DNA of 64,000 nucleotides from Wolbachia endosymbiont (group B) of Parapoynx stratiotata (GCF_947250635.1 NZ_OX366335.1:1054001-1118000); one strand, 5' to 3'. Positions 53,636 through 63,529 are shown, counted from the first letter of the stretch. Made by a program: numbers and translations. Notes: a model not told the origin generated them from the sequence alone.

Positions 53636-53881
53636 GTGAGCTCCAACTCTAGCGATTCTTTTTTGAATAACAAAATTATAGTGTTTACTGGTAAGCTACG
53701 TGCTATGAGCAGAGGGGAGGCAAAAGTAAGAGCTAAAGTTTTAGGGGCAAAGATCAGTTCAAGCCTTTCTACTAAAACTGACTATTTAATTGCAGGAGAA
53801 GATCCAGGTTCAAAATATAAAAAAGCAATGGAATTGGGTGTGGAAATTTTATATGAAGAACAGTGGAACAAATTGTGCTAA
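53636..53881 (+). CDS. stand-alone BRCT-domain protein (LigA C-terminus-like)
   Basis: An 81-residue protein consisting of one BRCT domain, the type at the C-terminus of NAD-dependent DNA ligase: [54 protein letters not shown] and [10 protein letters not shown]. It begins with a GTG just after an in-frame stop, and no ligase domains lie upstream, so it is either a detached fragment or a free BRCT protein. It stands at the edge between phage effector region and IS debris. Confidence 0.72.
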   Translation: MSSNSSDSFLNNKIIVFTGKLRAMSRGEAKVRAKVLGAKISSSLSTKTDYLIAGEDPGSKYKKAMELGVEILYEEQWNKLC

Positions 53882-53924
53882 ACACAACTTAATCTGACGG
53901 GAATGAATTAACTGATAGAAGAAT
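53881..53924 (-). mobile_element. IS481 end relic
   Basis: CACAACTTAATCTGACGGGA and GAATTAACTGATAGAAGAAT match, with a few changes, the right end of the IS481-type element at 42090-42170 in reverse orientation. Only the tip of the element remains. It borders the decayed IS256 relative. Confidence 0.75.
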
Positions 53925-55151
53925 GGGAGTGTTAAATAAACTGTGTCAAATTGCATTTTTAGTTCAACTCAATTTTTAACCTACTAGGAAAAAAGATATC
54001 AAGTTGAGAGATAGTTAAAGCCCAATCATGTATAGGCATAGTCCATTTTTCTCTTACCTTTTTTATAGCACAATATACCTGTTTATACAAGGCATTTGTG
54101 CTAGTAAATGAGCCCTTGGTTTTAGTAAATTTTCTGATCTGTCTATGTAGTCCCTCAATAGGATTTGTGGTATAAATTAATTTTCTTACAGGGCCAGAAT
54201 ATTTTAAATAACTAGACAGATTTTCCCAATTATTCTGCCAAAACCAACGGATATTTTTCTCCCTATTTTTCCTCCAGTTCAAGTAAATAATTCTCGGCTA
54301 TTTCTCTACTTGATATGTTTTTTTCAAATCATTCATGAAAACTTTTGCTCGATACATATTTCAGTGAATTTCTTATCTGATGTACTATACATTTCTGCTT
54401 TAGGAAATACGCTATTTATAGCTGTAGGAAAGCTTTTTAACACAAAGCTATCAGAATATCATCTACTCCTCTCTCCTTTAGGTCATTTAGTACTCCCAAC
54501 CAGAACTTCACTTTCAGCCAAATAAAAACCCAAAACTTCTTTTCTGCCATTTTGCTAATATGTTATACATACATTTGCTTACACAATGCCCGTCCTCCTT
54601 GACCTTAAAAAACCATGAACACTATTGGATATACAGATTGCAGCGGACGACTGCGCCATTCGTTGATTACCAGTAACAATTTGTCAGTAATACTTGATAT
54701 CTCTGCTGCAGATATTTTATATTTCTTCTACATGCGATGCTATATCCCATGCCACTGGCATATGTACTTAAAACCTTTGCTTCAAGTTCGGTTTGTTTGC
54801 CTTTTTCTGACTACTTGTGGCTCGAAACTTCCTTCTCTATCTCTTGGTGTCAATATTTCAAATACTTGTCCGTAAAGTCTTTGAATTTCTTCGGTTGTTT
54901 TCTTCGCTTTCAGCCGACAAATGGTTTTCTATCTCGCCTTCCCTCTAGCAGTTTTTTTATAAATGGTGTTAATGCTCCATCTCTTTCCGTCAATGGTCTT
55001 CCTTCTCGTATAGATGATAAGATATTTGTTTCTAATTCTTTATAGTCTACCAAACCGGTAGTTCTGTTTGCTTGACTCATTGTCAAACCTCCATTTTTTT
55101 ATCAATTTATTACTTTACTTCTCGGTTTGACACAGTTTATTTAACACTTCC
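53925..55151 (-). mobile_element. decayed IS256-family relative with different ends
   Basis: An inactivated IS on the minus strand. Its ends read GGAGTGTTAAATAAACTGTG at 53926 and the complement of CACAGTTTATTTAACACTTCC at 55151, so the repeat differs from the active copies (GGGAACGTTC). The transposase is related (NNWENLSSYLKYSGPVRKLIYTT, NPIEGLHRQIRKFTKTKGSF; N-terminus complement of MSQANRTTGLVDYKELETN) but broken by many small deletions and frameshifts. The longest remaining frame is 53959-54282. Confidence 0.9.
53959..55078 (-). pseudogene. broken IS256-family transposase
   Basis: Read backwards from 55078, fragments of the transposase appear in order in changing frames: start region, CTFEILTPRDREGSF-like part, a VFMDG-like part near 54610, and the intact-looking C-terminus (53959-54282). 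Several codons are missing in each part, so no functional product is expected. It marks an older wave of the same IS family. Confidence 0.85.
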
Positions 55152-55172
55152 AATAAAAAAATATCAAAGTCA

Positions 55173-56189
55173 TCATATTATATCACGAACCTTTTCCAAG
55201 ACTTTTTTCATATTTTCGCTTGAAAGTGGAATTAAGCCAAGCCTAGATAAATATCCACCTTCAGTACTAATAGAGTCTACAACTTCTCTAATGAATTCCC
55301 TTAATCCATCAACAGTATCTAAGTGTTCTTTCTTTATATAAAGATATAAAGGCCTTGCTAACATATACTCCCCCGATGATATATTTTTATAAGTTGGCTC
55401 AATTCCTGCGATTGTGCTTCCTTGAATCTCATCTTGGTTTTTCGCTAAAAAGCTGAAGCTAAATATTCCTAAAGCATTTTTATTGCTCTTCAATTTTTGT
55501 ATTATTATGTTTTCATTAATTCCAACTTCTATATATCTTCCATCATCTCTGATATTACTACATGCTTTCTTTCTTTTTTCTTGGTCTTGATAATTCTCTT
55601 TGAAAATCCTTGAGTTCATACATGAATATTGATCAAGCATAATAAAATTAATCAAAGTTTCATGTGTACCTGTATTTTGATGTGGGCCATAGATTTTAAT
55701 TTCTGTTTTTGGTAGAGCTTGATTTACATCAGACCAAAATTTCTTGTTATTCTTTACTAATCTATCATTGTCTTCAGAATATGAAGATAAAGTTTCAAAC
55801 AGGTCATTTTTTGTAAAATCAAATCTATGGCTTTGATTTGAATTTGCAATAACAATTCCATCATAGCCAATTATGATCTCTATTACTTCATTCACTTTAT
55901 TTCTTTTACATAATTCTCTCTCTACTTCCTTCATAGGGCGAGATGAAGTAGTGATATCTGGTGTGCCTTCCCCTATTCCTGAACAAAACATTTTGAACCC
56001 TGATCCACTTCCTATCGATTCTACAACTGGAGTTTTAAAGGAAAATATACGGCTGAATTCTTCAGATATAAATGAGATAAAAGGAAAAACAGTTGAAGAT
56101 CCAACAATTCTGATATATCTTCTGGCATCAACATTTGACAGTGGGATGAGTAATACAAATGCAAAAATAAGGAAAAGGCGTTTCAGCAT
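55173..56189 (-). CDS. pstS: phosphate ABC transporter substrate-binding protein PstS
   Basis: A 338-residue periplasmic phosphate-binding protein. An N-terminal signal peptide (MLKRLFLIFAFVLLIPLSNVDA) is followed by RYIRIVGSSTVFPFISFI, and the phosphate-binding landmarks SIGSGSGFKMFCSG and DITTSSRPMKEVE. The C-terminal VEGGYLSRLGLIPL-like ending (STEGGYLSRLGLIPLS) is typical. It feeds the PstCAB permease, whose genes are not in the window. It is the first unmistakable chromosomal gene after the prophage and IS debris. Confidence 0.9.
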   Translation of the reverse strand: MLKRLFLIFAFVLLIPLSNVDARRYIRIVGSSTVFPFISFISEEFSRIFSFKTPVVESIGSGSGFKMFCSGIGEGTPDITTSSRPMKEVERELCKRNKVNEVIEIIIGYDGIVIANSNQSHRFDFTKNDLFETLSSYSEDNDRLVKNNKKFWSDVNQALPKTEIKIYGPHQNTGTHETLINFIMLDQYSCMNSRIFKENYQDQEKRKKACSNIRDDGRYIEVGINENIIIQKLKSNKNALGIFSFSFLAKNQDEIQGSTIAGIEPTYKNISSGEYMLARPLYLYIKKEHLDTVDGLREFIREVVDSISTEGGYLSRLGLIPLSSENMKKVLEKVRDII

Positions 56190-56382
56190 CGTTTTCGCTC
56201 AAGAGTGTAAACTTAATTATCGTAATAAAAAATCAAACTGAAAAGCTTTTTTTCTAGATTTCAAAAGGTATAACGATCAAATGTGTGCGTAATGATGAGA
56301 TCTGAATCACAGCATTCATACAACTGTATCTATATCGAATCCTCTTATGTTTTTCAATACTGAAAAATTCTTTCATATTAAC
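56190..56382. other. gap between pstS and frr
   Basis: 193 A/T-rich bases holding the pstS promoter side and the 3' end of the frr operon. CGATCAAATGTGTGCGTAATG and neighbours show no clear hairpin; nothing else is seen. Confidence 0.4.
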
Positions 56383-56940
56383 TTAATGATGCAATATATC
56401 CTTTTCTTTAATAGATAAGTCATCATCGACTTTTTTTACATTATCATCAGTAATGTTTTGTATTTCCTTTTTGGCAACATGAAAATCATCTTCTGAGATT
56501 TCCTTATTTTTCTTCATTTCCTCTATTTCTTCCATAACATCTCTGCGTATATTTCTAATTGCAACTCGTGCATTTTCAGAAAATTGATGCAATAATTTCA
56601 CTAATTTTTCACGAGTTTCTTGTGTTAAGTCTGGAAGAACTATACGTATAGTATTTCCTTCAACAACAGGATTTAAATTCAGGTTAGCATTGATTATCGC
56701 ATTTTTTACTTCACCGATAACAGTAGCATCCCAAACTTTAACTGATAGAGTTTTGTTATCTATAGCTGAAACTCCTGCAACTTGGTTCAGTTTTTGATGT
56801 CCACCATAGATATTTACAACTATACCATCAAGTAATGATGCGTTAGCTCTACCAGTACGTACACCTTTCATATCATCGTGAAAAGACTGAATAGTTTTTA
56901 GCATTCTTTCTTTTGTTTTAGCTTTTATTTCGTTTAACAT
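56383..56940 (-). CDS. frr: ribosome recycling factor
   Basis: A 185-residue ribosome recycling factor, which splits the post-termination ribosome together with EF-G. The diagnostic regions are VRTGRANASLLDGIVVNIYGG, LPDLTQETREKLVKLLHQ and ARVAIRNIRRDVMEEIEEMKK. The usual family length is 185. It is the last gene of the rpsB-tsf-pyrH-frr cluster, 7 bases after pyrH. Confidence 0.97.
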   Translation of the reverse strand: MLNEIKAKTKERMLKTIQSFHDDMKGVRTGRANASLLDGIVVNIYGGHQKLNQVAGVSAIDNKTLSVKVWDATVIGEVKNAIINANLNLNPVVEGNTIRIVLPDLTQETREKLVKLLHQFSENARVAIRNIRRDVMEEIEEMKKNKEISEDDFHVAKKEIQNITDDNVKKVDDDLSIKEKDILHH

Positions 56941-56947
56941 AAATTAC

Positions 56948-57691
56948 CTAATGTTTACAATCTGAAACTATAGTATAAGTGCCTTGACCCTTAATAATAT
57001 CAACCATTTTTTCTCTTTTTAAAGAAAAAACTACAATTGGGATAGAATTCTCACGAGCAAGTGAAATTGCTGATGCATCCATAACTTTTAAATCACGAGT
57101 TAGCAGATCTGTATAAGAAAGCCTATCATACATCACAGCATTCTCATTTTTTTTTGGATCGGCAGAATATACACCACTTACTTGAGTACCTTTTAAAATA
57201 ACATCACAATTCATTTCAACAGCACGTAAAGCTGCAGCTGTATCTGTAGTAAAAAATGGGTTACCTGTGCCTGCTGCAAAAATGACTACTCTACCTTTCT
57301 CTAAATGATGAATAGCCTTCCTTCTTATATAAGGCTCACATATAGTAGTCATGGGTATAGCAGACAACACCCTAGAGACTATAGAGCTTTTTTCTAAAAA
57401 ATTTTGCAAAATTAAAGCATTAATGACAGTACCAAGCATTCCAATATAATCACTGCTTGCTCTTTCACAGCCACTTAAAGATGCTGATGCACCACGAAAA
57501 ATATTCCCACCACCAACAACAATACAAACTTGAACTCCGAGATTACAAACTTCAACTATGTCTTTGGATAGTTTATCTATAACTTCCATATCATGGCCAA
57601 ATAGCTTTGATCCCATCAAAGCCTCCCCAGAGATTTTGAATAACACTCTGGGGTACTTTACTTCTGAAGTTTTGTTACTTATTTGCACCAT
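56948..57691 (-). CDS. pyrH: uridylate kinase (UMP kinase)
   Basis: A 247-residue UMP kinase that makes UDP for pyrimidine nucleotide synthesis. The sequence shows [42 protein letters not shown] and the ATP/UMP site region [18 protein letters not shown]. It overlaps the end of tsf by 17 bases, showing a common transcript. Confidence 0.97.
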   Translation of the reverse strand: MVQISNKTSEVKYPRVLFKISGEALMGSKLFGHDMEVIDKLSKDIVEVCNLGVQVCIVVGGGNIFRGASASLSGCERASSDYIGMLGTVINALILQNFLEKSSIVSRVLSAIPMTTICEPYIRRKAIHHLEKGRVVIFAAGTGNPFFTTDTAAALRAVEMNCDVILKGTQVSGVYSADPKKNENAVMYDRLSYTDLLTRDLKVMDASAISLARENSIPIVVFSLKREKMVDIIKGQGTYTIVSDCKH

Positions 57692-58520
57692 CCAAAGTAA
57701 GTAACTTATAATTAGCTAATTTAACAGCACTTGATTCTATAAAATCAGCAATCTTCATTTTATCATCTTTTATAAACTTCTGCTCTAGCAGAACAACTTC
57801 TTCATAGTATTTAGCCATTCGTCCATCTACTATTTTTTTCGCTACCTCTTCAGGTTTATTTAAGCTCTTTACTTGCTCCTCAATTATAGAACGCTCATTG
57901 TTTAATTTTTCTTGATCTAAATCATCTATAGATAAAGCTTCAGGTTTCATAGCAACTACATGCATAGCTATTTGCTTTCCAATCTCTTGTTTATCACCAG
58001 ATGATTGCAATGCTACTAAAGCACCAATCTTACCTAAGCCATGCATATCACCATGTACGTATCCAGAAATAATCCCATCTTTAGTCTCTAGGTAGCAAAG
58101 ATTGCTTAACTCTAACTTCTCACCAAGAACCGATGTACCACTCATAATAGCTTCCTGCACTGTACCAACATCTTCATATTTGGCATTTTTTAACTCATCA
58201 AGACTAGTACAACGTTCTTGACAAGCAATTGATGCTAAATTTGAAACTAATGCTATGAACTTCTCATTTCTAGCAACAAAATCAGTTTCACAATTGACTT
58301 TAACCAATACACCATAATTTTTAGCCAAGCACATAGCAATAAGCCCATCCGAAGCTACTCTATCAGACTTTTTGTCAGCTTTAGCAAATCCTATTGTACG
58401 TAACCTATCAACGGCTTTCTTAATATCACCATCACACTCTTCTAACGCTTTCTTACAATCGCTTAAGCCAAGCCCTGTTCTATCGCGTAATTCCCTTATA
58501 CTACTTGAATCCATCTTCAT
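57675..58520 (-). CDS. tsf: translation elongation factor Ts
   Basis: A 281-residue EF-Ts, the nucleotide exchange factor of EF-Tu. The N-terminal [34 protein letters not shown] and [14 protein letters not shown] are the two signature regions. The ATG at 58520 overlaps the rpsB stop as ATGA. An internal Met two codons later is a possible alternative start. Confidence 0.97.
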   Translation of the reverse strand: MKMDSSSIRELRDRTGLGLSDCKKALEECDGDIKKAVDRLRTIGFAKADKKSDRVASDGLIAMCLAKNYGVLVKVNCETDFVARNEKFIALVSNLASIACQERCTSLDELKNAKYEDVGTVQEAIMSGTSVLGEKLELSNLCYLETKDGIISGYVHGDMHGLGKIGALVALQSSGDKQEIGKQIAMHVVAMKPEALSIDDLDQEKLNNERSIIEEQVKSLNKPEEVAKKIVDGRMAKYYEEVVLLEQKFIKDDKMKIADFIESSAVKLANYKLLTLDGANK

Positions 58521-59332
58521 TTACTTACTACTACCTCCTTTGCTGTTTCAACCTTAATACGCTTCTTTTTAGTTTGCACAATATCCTCTTCTTTTCCTTG
58601 AATAAGCTCATCATCCTTAACTCTAGACCTTGTCAAACTAGACTCTATTCCAGCTAATATAGAATCAGCAACTAATTTACAATAGAGCTCTATTGATTTT
58701 CTTGAATCATCATTTCCTGGTATAGGATAGGCAATACCATCTGGATCAGAATTGGTATCAAGTACTCCAACTACAGGAATACCCAGTTTTTTAGCCTCTT
58801 TAACCGCTATATGCTCTTTGTTAGTATCAATAATAAATAAAATATCAGGAACTGCTCCCATTTCTCTAATTCCACCCAATTCTTTATCAAGCTTTTTTCT
58901 TTTCTTTTCAATGTTTCCTAATTCTTTTTTTGTTAAGATGCTATCTTCATCATTGGATATTTTCTCATATTGTATCAAAGTTTTTATCGAAAAAGAAACA
59001 GTGTTCCAATTAGTAAGCATACCACCAAGCCATCGATCATTTACATAATACTGACCACAACGAACTGCTTCACTTGCAACAATATCTAAAGCTTGAAATT
59101 TCGTACCAACAAATAAAATGCGACCATCTTGAGATGCAACATCGTATAAAGCTTTCATCGCCGCCTCTAACAATGGTAATGTTTTTCGTAAGTCTATTAT
59201 GTGTATACGATTCTCTTGATGTATACCATATATATATGGGGCCATTTTCGCATTCCAGCGACTAACTTTATGGCCAAAATGCACACCAGATTCAGCTAAA
59301 TCACGTATAGTAACTTTAGGCAAATTTGTCAT
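58517..59332 (-). CDS. rpsB: 30S ribosomal protein S2
   Basis: A 271-residue ribosomal protein S2. [53 protein letters not shown] and [47 protein letters not shown] are all family signatures. I chose the ATG at 59332 (MTNLPKV) because GGAGGAG lies just upstream; the frame continues up to 59362 without support. A lysine-rich C-terminal extension is present. Confidence 0.97.
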   Translation of the reverse strand: MTNLPKVTIRDLAESGVHFGHKVSRWNAKMAPYIYGIHQENRIHIIDLRKTLPLLEAAMKALYDVASQDGRILFVGTKFQALDIVASEAVRCGQYYVNDRWLGGMLTNWNTVSFSIKTLIQYEKISNDEDSILTKKELGNIEKKRKKLDKELGGIREMGAVPDILFIIDTNKEHIAVKEAKKLGIPVVGVLDTNSDPDGIAYPIPGNDDSRKSIELYCKLVADSILAGIESSLTRSRVKDDELIQGKEEDIVQTKKKRIKVETAKEVVVSK

Positions 59333-59457
59333 ATTTACTCCTCCAAATAGTTTATCCTCCATGGCATAACCCTAACGGGACTACTTGCATAAGCCATGTG
59401 TGAAATTAAGTTATTTACATGGTAATAAAAAAGACAAAAAAGCGCAAACAAAAAATA

Positions 59458-59486
59458 TTGACAAGTGGCAACACGTTGATTAGCTT
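59458..59486 (+). promoter_or_regulatory. probable promoter of tRNA-Asp
   Basis: TTGACA at 59458-59463, a 17-base spacer and TAGCTT at 59481-59486, 28 bases before the tRNA. The -35 hexamer is a perfect consensus and the -10 partial. Confidence 0.6.
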
Positions 59487-59513
59487 TAAGGTTGCAAACG
59501 TTAAAAAGCAATG

Positions 59514-59590
59514 GGGGGTGTAGCTCAGTTGGTTAGAGCGCATGCCTGTCACGCATGAGGTCGTGAGTTCAAGTCTCATCACTCCCGCCA
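59514..59590 (+). tRNA. tRNA-Asp (GTC)
   Basis: A 77-base tRNA with encoded CCA. The acceptor GGGGGTG pairs with CACTCCC. The D arm is GCTCAGTTGGTTAGAGC and the anticodon loop CTGTCAC with anticodon GTC. The T arm is GTGAGTTCAAGTCTCAT, with a wobble pair at its base. Confidence 0.97.
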
Positions 59591-59720
59591 TTACAGCAGA
59601 AACACCTTAAAATTCTTTAAGTTTCTTATTAATTTGAATTAATTTCTTTCAGAGACTTGACATGATATTGTAATTGCTGCTTAATCTATTTAATTTTATT
59701 ATTAATAATTGGGATTAAAT

Positions 59721-60134
59721 ATGTTCATTTCTGAGGTTTTTGCGGCAGATGCGACTAACAATGTATCAGTATCTGTTGCTAACTTTATTCCACTCATTTT
59801 AATATTTGTAGTATTTTATTTTCTCATTATTCGCCCCAATCACAAAAAACTAAAAGAACATAGAAGGATGATAGATCAAATAAAACGTGGTGATACGGTT
59901 ATTACTTCTAGTGGAATAATAGGTGAAGTAAACAAAGTTGACGAAGTAAATGCACAACTAATACTAGAAATAGCACCAAAAATTGAAATAAAAATCCTAA
60001 AGTCTGCTATATCTGAAATCTTAAATAAAGAAATTCAAAAGCCAGTAGCTAAATCTATTGAAAAAAGCAAAGTTGAAAAGAATGGCAAGAAAAATAAACT
60101 AGAGGAAAGTAAAAAAGACAAAAATGCTTCATAA
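59721..60134 (+). CDS. yajC: Sec translocon accessory protein YajC
   Basis: A 137-residue single-span membrane protein that works with SecDF at the Sec translocon. One transmembrane helix (FIPLILIFVVFYFLIIRP, about 22-39) is followed by the YajC signature RPNHKKLKEHRRMIDQIKRGDTVITSSGIIGEV. The C-terminal 35 residues are lysine-rich. I chose the ATG at 59721 (GGGA upstream); a TTG at 59709 is in frame. Confidence 0.95.
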   Translation: MFISEVFAADATNNVSVSVANFIPLILIFVVFYFLIIRPNHKKLKEHRRMIDQIKRGDTVITSSGIIGEVNKVDEVNAQLILEIAPKIEIKILKSAISEILNKEIQKPVAKSIEKSKVEKNGKKNKLEESKKDKNAS

Positions 60135-60142
60135 TTTAAGAA

Positions 60143-61954
60143 GTGTGTGGAATATTAGGTATAGTAAGTAGCGGTGATTCAGTAATACCAACTTTACTAA
60201 CCGCGTTGCAAAAATTGGAATACAGAGGTTATGACTCTTCAGGTATAGCAATTATAAATAATAGAGGTAAGATAGAAGTAAAAAAATCAGAAGGTAAAGT
60301 TGAAAGATTGTGTGAAGTTGTTCATGAGAGCAAGATATCTAGTAGCAAAGTTGGTATAGCACATACTCGTTGGGCTACACATGGAGCTCCAAATCTTAAA
60401 AATGCTCATCCCATTTATATAAATAATGTTGTTGTTGCTCATAATGGCATAATTGAAAATTACAATATATTAAAAAAGGATCTGGAGGAAAAGGGAGTAT
60501 CTTTTCATACCGACACTGATACAGAAGTAATACCAAACATATTAACTGCATATCTTAATGAAGGATTGTCACCAGTTGATTCTATATTACAGTGTCTAAA
60601 CAATTTACAAGGTTCACTTGCTTTGGCTTTATTATTTGCAGAATATCCAGATACTTTATTTGTTGCAAAAAGAAATTTGCCTTTAGCAATAGGATATAAC
60701 TGTAATAAAGTGTTTGCTGCTTCTGATACTAATACTTTGAATTCATTTGTAGAAAAAATATTGCATTTAGAAGATAATGATATTGCAGTAATAAAATCTA
60801 ACGAATTCAGTATATATAATAATGGTATACAAGTTAAACGCAGAACAGAAAATAGCAGTCCAAGAAATTTTCTAATTAGTAAAAATGGTTACCCTAGCTT
60901 TATGCTAAAAGAAATTTTTGAGCAACCGTATGCATTAAACAAAACAATAAATCAATTTTATAAACAATATAAAGAAATCAACAAAGAATTATTTTCTGAA
61001 CTAGGTTACATTACTATAGTTGGATGCGGTTCATCCTATTTTTCTGGACTAATAGCAAAGTGTTGGCTGGAAAGTATTGCTCAAATTCGGGTATATCTAG
61101 AAATCTCGTCAGAATTTAGGTATAGCAGCGTCAAGCTCGAAGAAGGTAGTATTGGCTTATTCATTTCTCAATCTGGTGAAACTGCAGATACTATGGAAGC
61201 ACTACGTTATGCGAGATTGCAGAAACAAATGATCATTAGCATAATTAATACATTTAATAGCAGCATAGAAAAAGCCTCAGATATTGTATTGCATACTCTT
61301 GCTGGACCTGAGATTGGTGTTGCTTCGACAAAAACCTTTTCTACGCAGCTTGCAATTTTAGCATGCTTTGCTGTAGAGCTTGGAAAAATAAAAGGTATAC
61401 TGGGTAGAGAGAGGATAAAGGAACTAAGCGGTGCTATTAATTCCATTCCCGAACATGTAGAGCATGTTTTGAATGTGATGGAAATACAACATATATCAGG
61501 CAGTATATTAGAGCACAATAATATAATTATAATTGGGAGAGGAAGCTCATATGGAGTTGCAATGGAAGGTGCATTGAAGATAAAAGAGCTTTCATATATC
61601 AACACAATTGGTATTGCAGCGGGAGAAATGAAGCACGGTTCTATCGCCTTGATAGACTCTACTGTACTTGTTATCGCAATTATTCCTTACGATAATTTAT
61701 TCTTTAAAACGCTATCCAATATACAAGAGATTATTGCAAGAAAAGGTAAAGTAATTGCCTTTAGTGATAAGCAAGGAGCACCGCTCTTAAAGGGAATTTG
61801 CATAGATGTGGTGCAACTTCCAGAAGTTGACAATTTTGTTTCTCCAATTATCTACAGTGTTGCTATGCAATTTCTTGCTTATTCTATTGCAGAAAAAAAA
61901 GGGTTAGATGTAGATTGTCCGAGAAATTTAGCTAAATCTGTCACAGTTGAGTAA
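60143..61954 (+). CDS. glmS: glutamine-fructose-6-phosphate aminotransferase
   Basis: A 603-residue enzyme making glucosamine-6-phosphate, the first step towards cell-wall and lipid amino sugars. It starts with GTG directly giving the catalytic Cys (MCGILGIV). The glutaminase part has HTRWATHGAP and AHNGIIENY; two SIS domains follow with GCGSSYFSG, SQSGETADT and GRGSSYGVAMEGALKIKELSYI. The C-terminus DCPRNLAKSVTVE is typical. It lies 8 bases after yajC, so the two are probably co-transcribed. Confidence 0.97.
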   Translation: MCGILGIVSSGDSVIPTLLTALQKLEYRGYDSSGIAIINNRGKIEVKKSEGKVERLCEVVHESKISSSKVGIAHTRWATHGAPNLKNAHPIYINNVVVAHNGIIENYNILKKDLEEKGVSFHTDTDTEVIPNILTAYLNEGLSPVDSILQCLNNLQGSLALALLFAEYPDTLFVAKRNLPLAIGYNCNKVFAASDTNTLNSFVEKILHLEDNDIAVIKSNEFSIYNNGIQVKRRTENSSPRNFLISKNGYPSFMLKEIFEQPYALNKTINQFYKQYKEINKELFSELGYITIVGCGSSYFSGLIAKCWLESIAQIRVYLEISSEFRYSSVKLEEGSIGLFISQSGETADTMEALRYARLQKQMIISIINTFNSSIEKASDIVLHTLAGPEIGVASTKTFSTQLAILACFAVELGKIKGILGRERIKELSGAINSIPEHVEHVLNVMEIQHISGSILEHNNIIIIGRGSSYGVAMEGALKIKELSYINTIGIAAGEMKHGSIALIDSTVLVIAIIPYDNLFFKTLSNIQEIIARKGKVIAFSDKQGAPLLKGICIDVVQLPEVDNFVSPIIYSVAMQFLAYSIAEKKGLDVDCPRNLAKSVTVE

Positions 61955-62579
61955 CTTATTTAAAGTGAGTTGCTAATTAACAGCTCTAATTGTCAGTTAT
62001 AAATTACTGAATTTTACTAATAAATTCATTGCTATCATTAGCCCTCTGCGAAAGAATATGTAACTAATGTAAGGATGAGAGAGGCTAAAATCCACACCTC
62101 AAATTAACAAGATTTGCCATTATGGTTACCAGACACAACTTAACCTAGCAAGCAAGAATTAACTAACAGAAAAATTGAAAACTAATATCAGTCTCTTATG
62201 TAATGCTACTAATATTTTTCTAATATGTTTTCTATTCAGGAAAGTCTACATCGCCATAACAATATTTACTAGAATGAGGTCTTGTCTCATTGTAAAAACA
62301 CAACCAATGATCAACGTCTATCTGAAGATCTTCTAATTAATTGTAGATTGTTTTACAAAAAAAGAGGAGTAAATGAGAGTTCAGTAACTTGATTATAGAG
62401 TTGTACTGCCTTTCCATATTTGAAGCAAGTTGTTATTCTATCTCAAACCGTAGCACAAAGTAAATATGGCAATTTACACTAAAATTTTCTGTTTATGATT
62501 TATATTATGTAAAGATACTATTTGACCTTGAGCTTTAAAGATATTATGTAATAGCATTATTTAATATGCGAGGTTTATT
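61955..62579. other. gap after glmS, mostly IS481 relic
   Basis: The first 175 bases are A/T-rich without a clear signal. The stretch 62131-62358 is a decayed IS481 end. The remainder (62360-62579) includes TTGTACTGCCTTTCC and other unassigned sequence, then the ribosome binding site GAGG of the next gene. Confidence 0.55.
62131..62358 (-). mobile_element. IS481 relic (C-terminal transposase end)
   Basis: ACACAACTTAACCTAGCAAG, AACTAATATCAGTCTCTTATG and CAACCAATGATCAACGTCTATC match the reverse complement of the 3' 230 bases of the IS481-type element at 40981-42176, with many substitutions and small gaps. The frame is destroyed. It shows that this family has been in the chromosome for a long time. 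Confidence 0.85.
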
Positions 62580-63329
62580 ATGGCTAAAGTAAGTGCTGGT
62601 GAAAACTCAAAAAAGCTTAAAGATGGTAAAAATCAGCCCATATCACCAAAAAAGTTCAAAGGCAGTCAGTCTATGTCACCAAAACGGAGTCAGAATTCTG
62701 GTGAAAAGCTATGGAATGCATTAGAATCATTAGAAGAAGCAAAATCAGAGTTGAAAAAAAGAAAATTTGAAATAGAACTAAAAAAAGACACTGAAATATC
62801 AGACGAAGGAATAGAAAAAGTAGTGGAATTGGAAAGGAAAACAGAAAAAGAGATAGAAGAAATAGCAATGCCAATATCAACGTTACTACTTAAGGAAACA
62901 ATAATAAAATTACAAGGAACAAAAATAATAAATTTTTTAAAAAAATTAGAAAAACAAGTAAAAGAAATGCAAGAATTATGTAAGAAACTAGAATTAAATG
63001 CTAAAATAGAAGAAGAAGATCTAAATAAGCTCGAGGATATAAAGAAAGAATCAGAAAAGTGTTGCAGAGAGTTAGTGAGCTATATGCCTAATTCAAATAA
63101 TCCTAGAATGTTGTACACTGCTGTTATTGGTGTTGGTCTTGCTGTTGGGCTGGTAGCAAGTACTATACTTGAACATACAACTAGACTAAGTATATTAGCA
63201 ATAATTGGCATAGCTACAGCATCTGCACTCGTAGCTGGTGGTGCTACATATGAAGCACTAAGACCTAATACTAAAATAGATGAATCAAAAGAAGTCCAAA
63301 TAAAGAGTTCTCATCACTCACTTTCCTAA
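62580..63329 (+). CDS. coiled-coil protein with C-terminal bilobed membrane hairpin
   Basis: A 249-residue protein of no family I recognise. The N-terminus is basic and rich in SPK (QPISPKKFKG, QSMSPKRSQN). The middle (about 45-165) is a strongly charged coiled coil (LESLEEAKSELKKRKFEIELKK). Residues 178-225 form two hydrophobic helices separated by a short loop (YTAVIGVGLAVGLVASTIL; LSILAIIGIATASALVAGGATYEAL), a layout similar to chlamydial Inc proteins. The C-terminus is short and polar. It is likely a membrane-inserted or secreted host-interface protein, which is inferred. Confidence 0.65.
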   Translation: MAKVSAGENSKKLKDGKNQPISPKKFKGSQSMSPKRSQNSGEKLWNALESLEEAKSELKKRKFEIELKKDTEISDEGIEKVVELERKTEKEIEEIAMPISTLLLKETIIKLQGTKIINFLKKLEKQVKEMQELCKKLELNAKIEEEDLNKLEDIKKESEKCCRELVSYMPNSNNPRMLYTAVIGVGLAVGLVASTILEHTTRLSILAIIGIATASALVAGGATYEALRPNTKIDESKEVQIKSSHHSLS

Positions 63330-63500
63330 TCACACTTTAATTCAAACTTTATCAGTTTTATTCAAGTTGCTTCTAAAAGGAGAATATCAATGGTGTTCTC
63401 CTTACTGATTTGGTTAAAATGCAGAAAACGCCTATGTCAAAATTTACACAGATGTTAAGTGCTGCCACTAATTCCCAGTTAGTACAATTTGTGTATCTTA
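63330..63500. other. gap before the last gene
   Basis: 171 bases with TTCTCCTTTTAG and a partly complementary GGAGAATATC nearby (about 63372-63390, AAAGGAGAATATCAATGGTGTTCTCCTT), a hairpin of about 8 pairs that could be a terminator of the preceding gene. Nothing else is seen. Confidence 0.4.
63378..63404 (+). terminator. possible hairpin terminator
   Basis: AAGGAGAA, ten bases, TTCTCCTT: perfect 8-base arms about 50 bases after the stop at 63329. No U-run follows directly, so it may be a stabilising hairpin rather than a strong terminator. Confidence 0.5.
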
Positions 63501-63529
63501 TTGACATATTTAATTTATTCTGTTACAAT
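63501..63529 (+). promoter_or_regulatory. near-consensus sigma-70 promoter
   Basis: TTGACA at 63501-63506, a spacer of exactly 17 bases, then TACAAT at 63524-63529, 27 bases before the start codon at 63557. This is the best housekeeping promoter I see in the window and it drives the FFAT-motif gene. Confidence 0.72.

Noticed and set aside
59657-59683. Promoter of yajC with TTGACA
   Set aside because: The -35 hexamer is good, but the nearest -10-like TAATCT is 19 bases away; too weak to list as a feature.
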